64,000 bases of DNA from assembly GCA_010093705.1 (NCBI GenBank), contig MU006102.1, positions 606,203 through 670,202 on the forward strand, written 5' to 3'. The position numbers were made by a program, and so were the translations under genes. The notes beneath the pieces were generated by a model. It saw only the letters and a list, made by a program, of their open reading frames with translations, ran no database searches and was not told where the DNA came from. The stretch comes from Patellaria atrata CBS 101060. Its lineage: Eukaryota > Ascomycota > Dothideomycetes > Patellariales > Patellariaceae. This document shows positions 37,242 through 48,767 of the stretch, in pieces. The first letter of the stretch is position 1, and each line of letters starts with the position of its first letter.

Positions 37242-38835
37242 TCAAGCCCTCAACTCACTTAAAATGTACGGACCAATAACCATAACAGCCTTCCAAAACA
37301 CGCCGATCCCATTAACCAACTCCACCGGCTTCATAAATAGACTCGCGGCGCATATCCTGAGCCAAATCGCATACAGTGCAACGGTGAAGAAATGATAAAC
37401 AAGCACGAGCGGATTACGTATAATGCCGGCGAGCAGACCAGACGGTTCAGAAACACGGATCCCACCCAGCTGGAAATATCGAAAGCAGCCGTTCTGGAGT
37501 GTGCGGAGATGTGCATCGTCAGCAGCGAAAAGGCTGTATAGCGCCATCGCCAGGATATTAATTATCGAAGTGAGGTTTTTCCGTCGCCAGTGAAAGGTCT
37601 TCATCTGTTTGAGTACTGCTTTCGTGTTGTCGAATGAGGGTACTTGCTCAGGGCTTAGGAGTTGCGAGAGCAGGAGCGCATCGTTGAACGCAACAGTCAT
37701 GCCGCCCCCTGTTAGGGGATGGCGCATGTTCATCGCGTCTCCTAGGATAATCATGCCAGGTATTCTGGCGGTGCTGGGAGGGAGGTAGCTGTTGGGCATG
37801 CTCCGCAGTTTTCCTTCTTCGAGAGCGGCTTTGAAGCTGGGGCGAACGGATTCGGGAAGGGAGGGGAGGACGAAATTTTGCATGTGGCCCTTTACACCAC
37901 CGTTTTTGACGGATGCGGACGCGCAGTTCTCGGGAATGTCGATTAGTATGCGAGTTTCGCGGGTTCCGATTTGGTAGATGAGGATTGGGGGACCGTCGGA
38001 AAGGACCACATGTCCGTGGAAAGGGCAGGGGAGAACGGTGTCGATGAGTTCTAGTCCCCAAAACTTTGATCTTACGACAGGATTGTGAGGGATGTTCTCT
38101 TTGCGAAATTTAGAGGCGTAACCGTCGGCTATGATCGTTAAGCTGCCAAAAAACTATGATTGTAGAGGTCAGCAATACGTCTCAGGGGTGACCCGTATAG
38201 ATGGACATACATAGTCTTTCTTCCCCCCCGTGGAACACTCTACTCCTAAAACCTGGCCGACATAATTATCCTTTATCAGGTCTACTGCGGTAGTCTCTAC
38301 AACGGTCACATTTAGACACCTCATCGCCGCCACACGTAACTTTTGGACAAATTGCCCGTGGTGGAAGGATCGCCCCTCAGGTCTCGTTCCATCGGCGTTT
38401 TGTGGATATGGTATGTGTACAGGCTCCCCATAATAGGAGACCTCATACCCCTTGCACACAACCGCATCGATATCCTCGAGACACTCTGTATAGCGCAAGC
38501 ACATTGATCAGCCCCATCCACTCCCTACTATGATGACCTGCTCTTCGCAGAATGAACTAACCTCCCAACCCCAATTCTCTCAAAGCACGTACTCCACCGG
38601 GTTGCAGCAGTTCCCCGACTATTCTATCTGGCGTCTTTAAGCTACGTTCTAGCAAAAGCACACTCCGCCCCTGCTTTCCCATTGCCACGGCAATCGCACA
38701 GCCAAAAATACCAGCCCCGACGATGACGATATCAGCATCATGGTGAAGTCTTCTTCTTTCTTCGCGCGGATCTAGGGGCGCGTTTGAGGAGGTGGCAGAT
38801 GTTGCGACGGACGGCGAATCGAGCATTAGCGGCAT
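37242..38835 (-). CDS. ERG1: Squalene epoxidase (squalene monooxygenase)
   Basis: Minus-strand exons 38562-38835, 38211-38485 and 37242-38153 give 486 aa. Splice sites (GTTAGT...ATACAG and GTATGT...CATAG) restore ELGLG|ECLEDIDA and KKDY|FFGSLTIIADGY. Domains: N-terminal FAD Rossmann motif VIVGAGIFGCAIAVAMGKQG with LLLER, the ELLQPGG motif, and the second FAD motif GDAMNMRHPLTGGGMTVA. Two C-terminal hydrophobic segments (about 410-475) anchor it to the ER. The enzyme oxidises squalene to 2,3-oxidosqualene with O2 and NADPH, the step blocked by terbinafine. No Nothing in the sequence suggests loss of function. Start ATG 38835 is the first in frame. Confidence 0.96.
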
Positions 38836-39708
38836 TATATAATGGCCTCAAAAGCTGGTAATCACGTGGCGATTGTAGGTTCAGACGATAAAGGAGCTCA
38901 GGGAAACGACAGTGGTTACGGGCGGCGCGTTATGTGTAAATTGTAGGGAGACGTAGTGAGAGGGAGGAAGAATTATTGGATATGGTAGCGAAATCGGGGT
39001 ATAGCGGCGCAATATATTTGCCTGAAGGGGTAACGAGATGAGCGGCGGGAGGTCAACTGAAAGTCGGGGGAGCCAAGAGAAAATGAAATAAAAAGTCTGT
39101 GCTCACTTGGGTGCAAACGGTACGGTTAGAGACGTTGGGTTTTCACATGCGTTTCTCACACCACCGTCAGAGGTGAGATGATTATGGAAGGCTAGAGGTC
39201 AATTCGTGTAATTCCCGTGATCCCTACATAAAAGGGAGCAAATATATTACAGAGAGTACTTACAATGCGTCCCTCAGCATGAACAGTTATCCATTATCTC
39301 TATTGTTATGGTTTTATATTTATTGTTTATCCCTTTAACTCTTGTTGTATATATAAACCGATCACAATAAAGTATGTTGCTCCTACTGAAGTAGCATGGC
39401 TCCCTTGAATCAAGAGTATGCTGAAGACTATTCAGAGCCATTCCCTCTTCCCTGGTTCAGTACCAGGGCGAACCATAGACGGGGAGAGTCTGGCTTTATA
39501 GTAGGGTGTTACAATATAACATTGGTCACTATACCGACGCAGGGCGACGAAGGGGTTGGATCGAAGAGTTTATTGTAGATATAGTTACTTGTTACACTAA
39601 CATACACATTATGTGCTCTTTGCGAGTCTTTCTTTTCTAGCCCGTCGCCCAGACTCTGTGCAAGTACAATTGCATGAAATATTACATTGGTAAAGTGACT
39701 TCTCTTGA
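38836..39708. other. Intergenic: ERG1 promoter, possible LTR relic, MRH4 3' end
   Basis: About 870 bp. The first 300 bp should be the ERG1 promoter. The middle has an LTR-like relic, listed separately. A 60-codon ORF at 39396-39578 lies in the relic and has no domain. Confidence 0.4.
39207..39513. mobile_element. Possible solo LTR relic
   Basis: The ends TGTAA (39207) and TTACA (39513) are inverted complements of TG...CA type. Inside lie a TATATATAAACC promoter-like box near 39348 and AATAAAG near 39367. Just outside the right end is TAACATTGG, reminiscent of primer-binding regions. There is no matching target duplication (ATTCG against ATATA). This is weak, pattern-level evidence. Confidence 0.3.
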
Positions 39709-41580
39709 CTAGATCAACGCCTGTCCCTTGAACATCCCCTCTCTAACCTCTTTCACGACATCCCTTCTATCTCCTTTGCCCACTAAGACCACACCTCTAC
39801 CTCTTCTTCCCATTCGTCCTGTCCGCCCAAGACGATGGATAAAGTCAATGGTGGTATGCGGTACATCATAAAGTATGACATGCTTGACGGCTGTCGTATC
39901 AATGCCTCTTGATCCAAGATCTGTCATCACTAAAACCTTAACATTTGCGAGACGTCGCTTCCCCATCACACCAGGCGTAAAAGTTGCTGTTCCAGGAGCT
40001 GGTGGTTCATTATATGGAGATATATTGGGTTGTGCGCCTTTGAATTCTGCTAACAACTTAGTATGTCGTTCCTTCTCAGCGTCACGATTCAACGCCACGG
40101 CATCTATGCCCTTAGTGACAAGGTAGTCTGCGACTTCAACCGTCTTCTCGCGTTCATTCACGAATACAATGACACGCTTCATGCTAGCATGCTCTGCTTC
40201 AAAATTTTCATATTCGTCAGGTAGCTTGCTAATGTTCCAGATCGTCTCTGCGCAGGCTAGATTTTTGTTGCCCCTATATGGCTCCTTGTCCGCGTCTACG
40301 ACGCCGAGTTGAACTCTGCGTGGGATAGCGTGCAAATTTGGCGTAACCAACCGACGAAGGTCGGGGAAGCGATTGCGGAGGAAGGAGTCGAGCGACTTGG
40401 GGATGGTAGCGGAGCAGAGGATAAGTTGTTTGAGTGACGGTGTGGCTTTATCTAGAATCTCGGATGTGAGTGGTGAGAAGGAGCGGTCAAGGAGGGAATC
40501 AGCTTCATCGACTACCAAATGAGATACACGGCTAAGAACATTGGGATCACTCTCTGCGATGCTAGCGAGAAGGTGAGGAGTGGAAATGACGATGTCAATT
40601 CCGGATGGTGAAAATAGACGATTTCGAATGACAGTAGGAGAGTATGCGGCTGAGATAGGAGAAGCCTTAAACTTGACAGTATGTGAGAAGGCTTTTGCGA
40701 GGGAACCAACTTGCGCAACGAGCTCGGCGGTTGGCACGAGAATGACTGCGCGAGGTCTACCAGTTGAGGGATGAGGTGCATCCACTGGTGGAGATGGAAG
40801 CTCGTACATATTCGCAGGGGCATTCTTCTCCCGCTCTGCTTGTTCCCGACCCTTTTCTTGGGCTTCTTCTTCAGCTTCCACCGCTTCAGCTCGTTTTATT
40901 GCATCAATCACAGGTAGAAGATATGCCATTGTTTTTCCAGAACCCGTCTCAGCTGCTAGTAGAAACTGTTCCATCTGGCCACTCTTCTGCCTGGGCCGAC
41001 CGTACGTTCCAAGTATGGCCGGTATCGCCAACCTTTGCACCGCTGTTGGCGTGATCTCCTTCAGTCCTGGAAGTGCTTGTGACGTTATAGAGTCTTGAAC
41101 CGATTTCGATAACCCGAGTAGCCCGAAGGAGTCAATTCCAGCTAGTGTTCTCTTGATAGCCGTACGATGTCCATATGAGACTGATCCCAGCGCCCTTTGC
41201 ATCTTCAACGCATGATAACCATCTCTTTGCTTCTTTGGCGCCGACTCCCTCCCTCTCGTGGAACGTTTGACTTCAGGTTGAGACCTTTTATTATATGGTT
41301 CTTGGTTTGGCCTGATATTGGCACTCGTCTGATTTAGCGCCCCAAATGGACCATTGGTCTTCCGTTTAACAGGCTTCCCGCTCGACGTTTGTTTCGGAGT
41401 TGATTGGGCGACTCGATGAGAGAGCTCCATGCGTGATGGTTTGCGCTTCTGCAGCAAAGCTACTGATCTTGCTTGCGTCCATGATGCTGAGGAAGCGAAA
41501 GCTTGCGCTCTGGATCTAGGTAGAGAGAATAGTGATCTAATCTCACAAAAAGGACATGCCTGGGATGAAGCCCGGATCAT
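39709..41580 (-). CDS. MRH4: Mitochondrial DEAD-box RNA helicase Mrh4
   Basis: Single exon, 623 aa, with the first ATG at 41580 (an upstream GTG extends the frame by two codons). The N-terminus is basic with Arg/Ser and a CPFC pair (ACPFCEIRSLFSLPRS), consistent with import into mitochondria. Helicase motifs in order: Q-motif region ITPTAVQRLAIPAILG, motif I AAETGSGKT, PTAELVAQ, DEAD in VVDEADSLLD, SAT in LCSATIPKS, then MTDLGSRGIDTT and HRLGRTGRMGRRGRG. Mrh4 of yeast assembles the large mitoribosomal subunit late in its maturation. A Glu/Ala-rich insert (EAVEAEEEAQEKG) follows motif I. The gene is divergent from BUD4. Confidence 0.92.
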   Translation of the reverse strand: MIRASSQACPFCEIRSLFSLPRSRAQAFASSASWTQARSVALLQKRKPSRMELSHRVAQSTPKQTSSGKPVKRKTNGPFGALNQTSANIRPNQEPYNKRSQPEVKRSTRGRESAPKKQRDGYHALKMQRALGSVSYGHRTAIKRTLAGIDSFGLLGLSKSVQDSITSQALPGLKEITPTAVQRLAIPAILGTYGRPRQKSGQMEQFLLAAETGSGKTMAYLLPVIDAIKRAEAVEAEEEAQEKGREQAEREKNAPANMYELPSPPVDAPHPSTGRPRAVILVPTAELVAQVGSLAKAFSHTVKFKASPISAAYSPTVIRNRLFSPSGIDIVISTPHLLASIAESDPNVLSRVSHLVVDEADSLLDRSFSPLTSEILDKATPSLKQLILCSATIPKSLDSFLRNRFPDLRRLVTPNLHAIPRRVQLGVVDADKEPYRGNKNLACAETIWNISKLPDEYENFEAEHASMKRVIVFVNEREKTVEVADYLVTKGIDAVALNRDAEKERHTKLLAEFKGAQPNISPYNEPPAPGTATFTPGVMGKRRLANVKVLVMTDLGSRGIDTTAVKHVILYDVPHTTIDFIHRLGRTGRMGRRGRGVVLVGKGDRRDVVKEVREGMFKGQALI

Positions 41581-42085
41581 ATCCACGCGAGATGATGAAT
41601 CTAATATAAAATAGAAAGAGAGAGTTGAACAAGCGAGTGTGAATAATAAGGAGAGGAGACGGGAGTAATTCTATCTGTGGCGTAAGAAATATTTTAGATG
41701 TGGCTCCCTTAGTAAGAGACGCGGGTGTCACGGGACGGGAGCTCGCGGTGGTCGTGGCGCAAGCGATGGTTGCCCCACGCAACAGCCGTGGCCTGTTTGA
41801 GCAACAATAGAACGCTCTAATATCATCCTCCACCTCACACTCACCAGCCTTCACCACCTGAACTTTCACTCACTACCCCTAATTTTTTACTCAATTGTAC
41901 AAGGCGAACGCTCTTCCGCTTCTACATGCGAGCGTTAATCCCTCGCTCTATAATCTTCTTGTGGAATTTGATTTGACTTTACGTCTCTCATCTTCGCATC
42001 GTTGACGCTACTCGCACTCTTTACGCGCACATTCCAGAGCTGCATATTTCGTTGCGCACAAACACAGGTATCGTTCAGCTTCAAT
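41581..42085. promoter_or_regulatory. Divergent promoter region of MRH4 and BUD4
   Basis: 505 bp between the two start codons. The BUD4 side (about 41870-42080) is pyrimidine-rich, as in fungal leaders. I can assign no specific site. Confidence 0.45.
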
Positions 42086-45000
42086 ATGCCCTCGGAGGGG
42101 GTAAGCTACTATTCAATTTCATTGCCATCTCCTATGTTGATGTTCGTATAGGTACAGCCTCTGCGCATAAACAAAGGCACAACCAACACGTCGCCATCGA
42201 AGATGTCGCGACCATTATCAGAGATTAGTCCGATGGAGCGTCGGAGGAACTCTCCTAGCTTTAATCAAGTAACAAAGGTACGCTTGTAATACATGCCTTG
42301 CAGTCGCTTTAACCTGCCTCGAATTTGTACTTATCTTGTATCGCAGCAAACGATGTTCAACAGAGACACATCTCCCTATGAGACATCTCCATTCACGAAT
42401 TCCCCTCGTCTCTTCTGGAAGAATCGCGACCCCACATCTCCGGGGAGGTTTTCGGAGAACACATTCGAGAGAGAGACGACTCCATCTTCTTCACCACGTC
42501 GTTCATCCATTGAGAATTTGAAGAAGGCCTCTCGAGTCAAAAGCTCTACAATGTTTGCTCGCGAACAGCAACAAGAGTACGATCCATCTCAGGTGCCTGT
42601 CGTTGAACGCCCATTAGCATCTGGACGCCCTCTAACACTCCAATCACCAATTGGCTCTATCACCAGCTACACTACCAATAGTCCACTGAAGGAGAACGCG
42701 GGATTCAAGGGTCATCGCAGAGGTGAGAGTCAAAGCAAGATTCCGCTGCTTAGTCCATCAAAGCAGCAGAATAAGGTTTTAGCGGATATTTCTCAGCCAT
42801 CCTCACCGACAAAGTCGCCTGCTCGAGAGGGAGCAGCGTCCCCTACAAAGTCTTCCCTAAGCCAAACCAGCCGATATAACATCAACAAGCAATATGAACC
42901 TGACACATCGATGTTCTCAGATGATGAGGATATCCGATCTTCCACCCCTCGCACCCTTCGTCGCCTAGCAAAGAGTGTTACGTTTGATACTGCTCCACCA
43001 GAGATTAACGAGTACGAAATGGTCACACCGGATCCTTCGTCTATCGCATCAGGATCTCGTGAAGGAAGCTATGACTCTGAAGATTACGAAGATGAGTTCA
43101 GCTTCGAAAGAGGGTCATCCATCGACAAAGATGATAGTTTCGATGCATCTTTGGAAGATACAGACAAGACTCCAGTTGTATTGCCTGGCGATTGGCGCCA
43201 TATGAGCCCTAGTGCGGCGAACACGTCTTTAGCAGACACGTTTGATGATCCCTTTCAACCAAATGAGACTAGCCCTTCGGCAACTCCGCGTCGACCAGCC
43301 AATTTGCGCTCTGGGTCTTTGAATTCTGATGGAGAGGCTCGTCCCCTACCACCATTACCGGGAGTAACCAAGTCTCCCAGCAGAAGAGAGTCTGGCACAG
43401 GCCTTACTGAGACTGCGGATCGTATTAATCACGCTCAACGGTCAAGAGGTTCACTTGGTACTCCTGAAGTTTCCAAGTCAGATATCCTCAAGATGCGAGG
43501 AGATTCCATGTCGCTGGATGATCGTCTTCGTCTCATGGGAATCGGAGACTCTAGAGACTCTCTTCCTTCGCGCCAACAGATGAGGAAGGACCAAGGATTG
43601 GGCATCCAAGTCCATGTTGATGAGATTGAAAAGGAGGAGACCTCCGTTCTCGACGAGTTCAGCATTCCACAGATATCTAGAGAATCCATTCTACGTAGAG
43701 TTAAGAGCCGAAATTTCGAAGATGAACAAGACTACGACTACGGCTCAACCCGATCCAGCCCAGAACGGACATACGACGATATTACCGACCTCACCAATCT
43801 TGATCCTGATATTCCTATCCCTTCGCGAGAGAATTCATCTCAGTTTGATCAGTATGTGGCGTCACATCCTATCAAGCGAGAATATGATAGTGAGAGCGAG
43901 AGTGAGTTGGATGTATACGACATTCCCGACATGTATAGTACTGAACCTTCGCCCGCACGCAATGATGTGAGCGAACGAGAGACATCCGTTATCCATCACG
44001 AAATTCCTCGAGATACAGAGGATGATGAAGAAAGCAGATATTCCTCCCAGTCTGATGAAGAGAATCCAACGCAAGTCCTTTCGCATAGCACAACTGATGA
44101 TGAGGGACCACCAACACCTAAGCAACAAGACTTTTCCGCACGTAAGCTCGAACCCGAATCTACGAAGACTCAACCTGAGGAATCGAAGCGTATGAGTCTT
44201 CCAGAATTCTCAGAGTTTCTCAACAACAGTGATTTTAACTTTGAATTCCGAAACTACACTGCTCCCACAGCAAATGAAATCCCTAAACTTGCTCCTCTCA
44301 AGACAGTTGAGGTAGAAGCTATGCGGGAAGCACTTCAGAGGTCTCTTTCTCCGGTCTCCTCGTTGGGGGAAGAGCTAGAGCCTCCTAAGATACCGGGAAT
44401 AGGTTCAGATAGTGAAGGGTCGAGATGCGATACCCCTGATTCTGTAAATTCTGTAATCCGTCATCCGATTGAGCCTGTACAAAGGGACTCCCCGAGTATC
44501 CCTGAGCCAGTTGCGACTATCAAAGCTCCTGGTGGAAAGTTGAAGACACGATCTTCCATTTCACCCGCTGATGCGAAAGCTATTGCTGCCGCAAGACGTC
44601 AAGTGAGCGGTGAACACCCCCCCCCACCACCAATTCCGGCTAGAAATGCGAATCGCCTTTCATTGAACTTGGAGTCAAGACCAGAATCTAGTGGATCTGA
44701 AGGGTCAAGTTTTGGTATAACACAAGGAGAAGGCTCTGCGGTAAAGAGAACGGGAAGTTTAAAGAAATTAGATGTTCCAGTATCCGGAATCAGTGATGAT
44801 CTCAGCTTTGGGCTGGATAAAGAGTTCGACAGAGTTATTGAAGCTCAAAAGGTAGCACCACTTTTCCCTTTGCCCTCTCACGCAAAATTCCCACCATGTA
44901 ACGCTCACGGTGGAGCGGAGTATACCGGCGTACAAGGTTTCACCCCTCAACAAATCCAGACTAACAACTATGTTCCTAAACAGAAAGGATATCTCATGCG

Positions 45001-46897
45001 ACAGAATACGAAAGTTGTCGTAGCGAGTAGCCGTCAGTTTAGTGACGAGAAAGCTCCTGGAGGTGCGCCGGCCGCATCAAGAGGCACTCGTTCAGCAAAT
45101 AGCAGCCCAAGAAAACCTAGTGCTGAAAAGACCTTCACGACAGAGCCGTGGAATGGTAAGGTGAGACGTAAGAGCGTACGATCTAACTCCGGCAATGGAC
45201 GCAGGCCAGTTACTGGTCCAGCACCTCCACTTCCAGGTCAAGAAAGTAATGTTGCTGGTGGCCTGGGCTCAGTTGCTGAGGATGCTGTAATCGACGACGA
45301 TGAGTTTGATGATGGGGTCGAGCGTGGAAGGCTCTTTGCTAAGGTAGTAGGTGTCAAAGACCTTGACCTCCCGCTTCCCAAATGTGAGCATATGTTCTTC
45401 TTGTTGTCTTTGAATGTACTGACGCACATTAGCTGAACAAACCTGGTTTCAACTCACTCTCGATAATGGCCTTCACTGCGTAACGACCGCGTGGTTGGAG
45501 CTAGGCAGGAATGCGCCCATCGGTCAAGAGTTTGAGCTTACCGTATATAAAGACCTTGAATTTCATCTTACCCTACAGACAAAGCTCGAACCTCCTCCTA
45601 AATCTCAGATGCGAACTCTGTACCAGCCAACAAAAGCGCCAAAACAACACAAGTCTTCGACATTCAGTCGAGTTTTTGGCTCACCTAAGAAACGGAAGGA
45701 GCAAGAACGGAGACAGCAAGAAGAGGCTGAGCGCGAGGCTCAACGCCAACAAGCTGAACTAGATGCTCAACGAGCTAATCACCAGCCGACTGCTTGGGAG
45801 CTTCTCCACGATCTCGTGGGCCCCGATGGTTCTTTCGCGCGTGCTTACGTCTCGTTGAAGAACTATGAAGATCAAGCTTTCGGCAGGCCCTTCACTGTCG
45901 ATGTTCCTTGCTTCAATGAGTGGGCGGTTGAAGATGCCTCTATTAATAGCAGTGTCAAGAGCAAACGCGGTGGTGTAGTTCGAAGGCCTCCCTATATGGT
46001 TGGCAAATTGACCTTGCAATTGCTGTTTGTGCCGATGCCGAAGAACGCAAAACAAGATGATATGCCCAAGAGCATGAACGCCTGTATCAGGGAGCTGAAG
46101 GAGGCTGAGGAGATCAAGTCTAAGTCGTGGGAGGGTCATTTGAGTCAACAAGGTGGCGATTGTCCAGTAAGTCTTAACTAGTCCTCGCCGTGCGGCCGTT
46201 CCTGAAGCATCTACTAATATGGTCATAGTACTGGCGTCGCCGCTTCTTCCGTCTGAACGGCACGAAGCTTACAGCTTATCATGAGACCACTCGACAACCT
46301 CGTGCGACTATCAACCTGGCTAAGGCCTCCAAGCTTATTGATGACCGGTCGGCGCTGACCCAGCCAACTTCTACCAAGAGCGGTGGTAGACGCAAGTCTG
46401 CATTCTCAGAAGAGGAAGAAGGCTACATGTTTGTCGAAGAAGGATTCAGGATTCGCTTTGCGAACGGCGAGACAATTGACTTTTACGCCGACAATGCAGC
46501 TGATAAGGAAGGTTGGATGAAGGTTCTCGCAGACTGCGTTGGCAAGGAAGCAGCACTCACCAAAGGTTGGGCAGATCTCGTCTTCCAGCACGAGAAGGCG
46601 ATGCAAGCTGCGCAGAAAGCTCAGGTGCAGCAGCAGGAACCGGAATACTGTCAGAATCCTGCAAGCTCCAGGAAAGCGGCACTCTCTCAACCGGAAATGC
46701 AGAATCACTCGAGGATAAAATCTGCGCCGAACAGTCCTGTGAAGCAGCATCGTGAGCGCAGGATGAGCGACATGGGTGAGTCGGCTATGGGGCGGCCCCC
46801 AGCAGTCCCAGCAAAGGAGAGGAAACCTATTCCTTCGAATCCTCGAGAGAGGAGGAACGTGCAGGCGAGGGATCAGATTAGGTCTATGATCTTCTAG
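42086..46897 (+). CDS. BUD4: Bud4/anillin-like septation protein with C-terminal PH domain
   Basis: Five exons: 42086-42100, 42152-42277, 42347-45383, 45433-46166 and 46229-46897, total 1526 aa. Exon 1 has five codons. The splices restore SFNQVTK|QTMFNRD, LPLPK|SEQTWFQLTL and GDCP|YWRRRFFRLNG. About 1000 residues are Ser/Pro/Glu-rich and phosphorylatable (many SP/TP). An anillin-homology region follows (about 1045-1290) with a short charged coiled segment (KKRKEQERRQQEEAEREAQ). The PH domain is at about 1305-1430: YWRRRFFRLNGTKLTAYHE ... DNAADKEGWMKVLADC. Bud4 acts with septins and Bud3 at septation sites in filamentous fungi. A poly-Pro patch (PPPPPIP, near 44620) could bind SH3 or WW domains. 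Confidence 0.93.
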
Positions 46898-48119
46898 AGC
46901 GTGGAAATCTTAAAAGTACTTTGGTGTCTGTTGTTTTGCTGGTGGATGTTGGATTTGACTACCGTCATGCGTTTTCTTATGTGGCATAGATGATTTGATG
47001 TTACTCTTTCTGGTGTTTAATTTTTCTAGGTTTCGGTGGGTTGTATATTTTATGCGGTATTCATTTGTCTTCATGATTAGGCGTTTGTTAGTATCATAGT
47101 ATGGATGAGTTCGGTATGAGAGGCTGTATAATGAGTTACAGGATAGGAAATGAGATCAGCTTCTGTTGAAAAGTGACCCTGAAGTGAAGAGATGTGTGAC
47201 TGTTGATACCGGTTAGTTGGTTCGAAATTTACTTCTCTGCTCGAACTATAGTAGGGTGATATCTTTAGATATTCGTTGTCTATTATAAATACCATGTACT
47301 TTTTTCGATAAATACTTGTACTGTTCCTTGGGCGTCTAGGAGACCTGAGGCCAGGGATATCTCTTTACTTCAATTTCTAACAAAAATCTCCTTTCAAAAG
47401 TTTTCAAGTATAATATTCATTCTATTCTAGAGAAAACGACTGTGAGTAGAGAAAAATTGTGCGGAAGGGTGCGCTCTAGGAGAAAGTTGGCGCACATTTG
47501 CTCCTTGCTCAATTTTGCTATTCAGTAGAAATGCGTGGTAAATGGAACTAAGGTGGTTTTTCTTCCCAGTCGTACAATGGGGAATCATAAACAAGTGCTC
47601 TGTATAATCTACTCCTTTAGAATCGCATGGCTGTAAATATTTTGGGACTACTAACTCTGTTCCTTTATTCCCCTTATACTACCCTCTCTGTTCATTTAAT
47701 CTCCTTGTACGGATGTTACTTGAATGAGGAAATTTGTAGAGAAAATTGACACTATAAACTCTTTTGCGGTTTAAGTTAAGAGTCTATGGGAGACAGGTGG
47801 ATCTGGAGCCAGACTGGAGAGAAGAAGCTGAAATGCTTTCTGACTGATAGATCGATCGGTGTTACTAAATCCCGAGCTTTTCCCTTTACTTTGTATTCAT
47901 CCCGTTGGCATTGACTCAACTCAAGATTGATATGCAGGAAAGGATTCGTGATTAAATAATGATGATCGGATTCTCAAATGGGAAGTTTCCTCAGCTCCTA
48001 GATCCCATCTTGCGCCCGCAACCCCTTTTACAGTGGGTCAATCTAAGATGATTTCCTCACGCCTAATTCATCCCCCTCCCACTCCTTTCCCCCGCCGATA
48101 CCAGCAAAAGCATCAAACC
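46898..48119. other. Intergenic, no gene seen
   Basis: About 1.2 kb, AT-rich in the middle, convergent between BUD4 and the SRPBCC-like gene. It probably holds both 3' UTRs. Nothing else is recognised. Confidence 0.4.
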
Positions 48120-48767
48120 CTACACATTCCCCCCCTCAACCCACGCCTTCAACTCTAATCCTTGACTCTCAAACCCATCCTCCAACCCCTCCCCCAACCC
48201 TTCCCTCACCAGCACACTCCCAGGCCCAAAATAAGTCTCCCAGCTCATATACCGACACGCTCCATCCCCTTCATCAACAACGGTACTCGCATGCTCCGCC
48301 TTCATAACACCCGGTAGCTCCAACTTCCACGCCGTCAAATAGACCATTTTCCCCTCATCCTGTCTTCCCCGGGCTACCCAACTCTCGCTCCAGAACGATA
48401 TGAGCTCGACGGTCGAGCTCGGCAGACCCGCGGGGAACAGACCGAAGGACGTGATCAGGATCGGGGAGCCGACGGTCAGGGGTGGGGGGGATAGGGCGTC
48501 GATGCGCGCGAAGCTGTTCCAGGAGGGGTAACGTGGGAAGTCTTGTAGGGCGGTGAGGATGTGGGTGCAGTTTTGGGTTTGGGGCGGGGAGATGGAGAGG
48601 GTGGAGCAGACGGTGAAGATGGGGTTAGAGGTTTGCGTGAGAGGGTAGGAGGGCGTGGGCATGAGGGTGCCCGAGGGGAGGCAGGTTAGGGGGCCGGTGT
48701 ATGGGGTGCTGGTTGCTAAGGAGGAGAGGAGGAGGAGGAGTCCTGAGATGGATCGTGGGAGGCGCAT
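48120..48767 (-). CDS. Predicted secreted SRPBCC/START-like protein
   Basis: Single exon, 215 aa. The N-terminus is a good signal peptide: MRLPRSISGLLLLLSSLATS with a likely cut after the Thr/Ser stretch. The mature part resembles the SRPBCC (Bet v1/polyketide-cyclase) ligand-binding fold, mainly through DFPRYPSWNSFARID (helix plus strand-turn typical of the family), a central strand-rich part and a C-terminal amphipathic helix around GLGEGLEDGFESQGLELKAW. Three Cys (about 29, 53, 66) near the start could pair if secreted. Most SRPBCC proteins are intracellular, so a secreted member is unusual. Fold assignment is by eye. The coding strand is GC-rich compared with the AT-rich flanks. Confidence 0.7.
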   Translation of the reverse strand: MRLPRSISGLLLLLSSLATSTPYTGPLTCLPSGTLMPTPSYPLTQTSNPIFTVCSTLSISPPQTQNCTHILTALQDFPRYPSWNSFARIDALSPPPLTVGSPILITSFGLFPAGLPSSTVELISFWSESWVARGRQDEGKMVYLTAWKLELPGVMKAEHASTVVDEGDGACRYMSWETYFGPGSVLVREGLGEGLEDGFESQGLELKAWVEGGNV

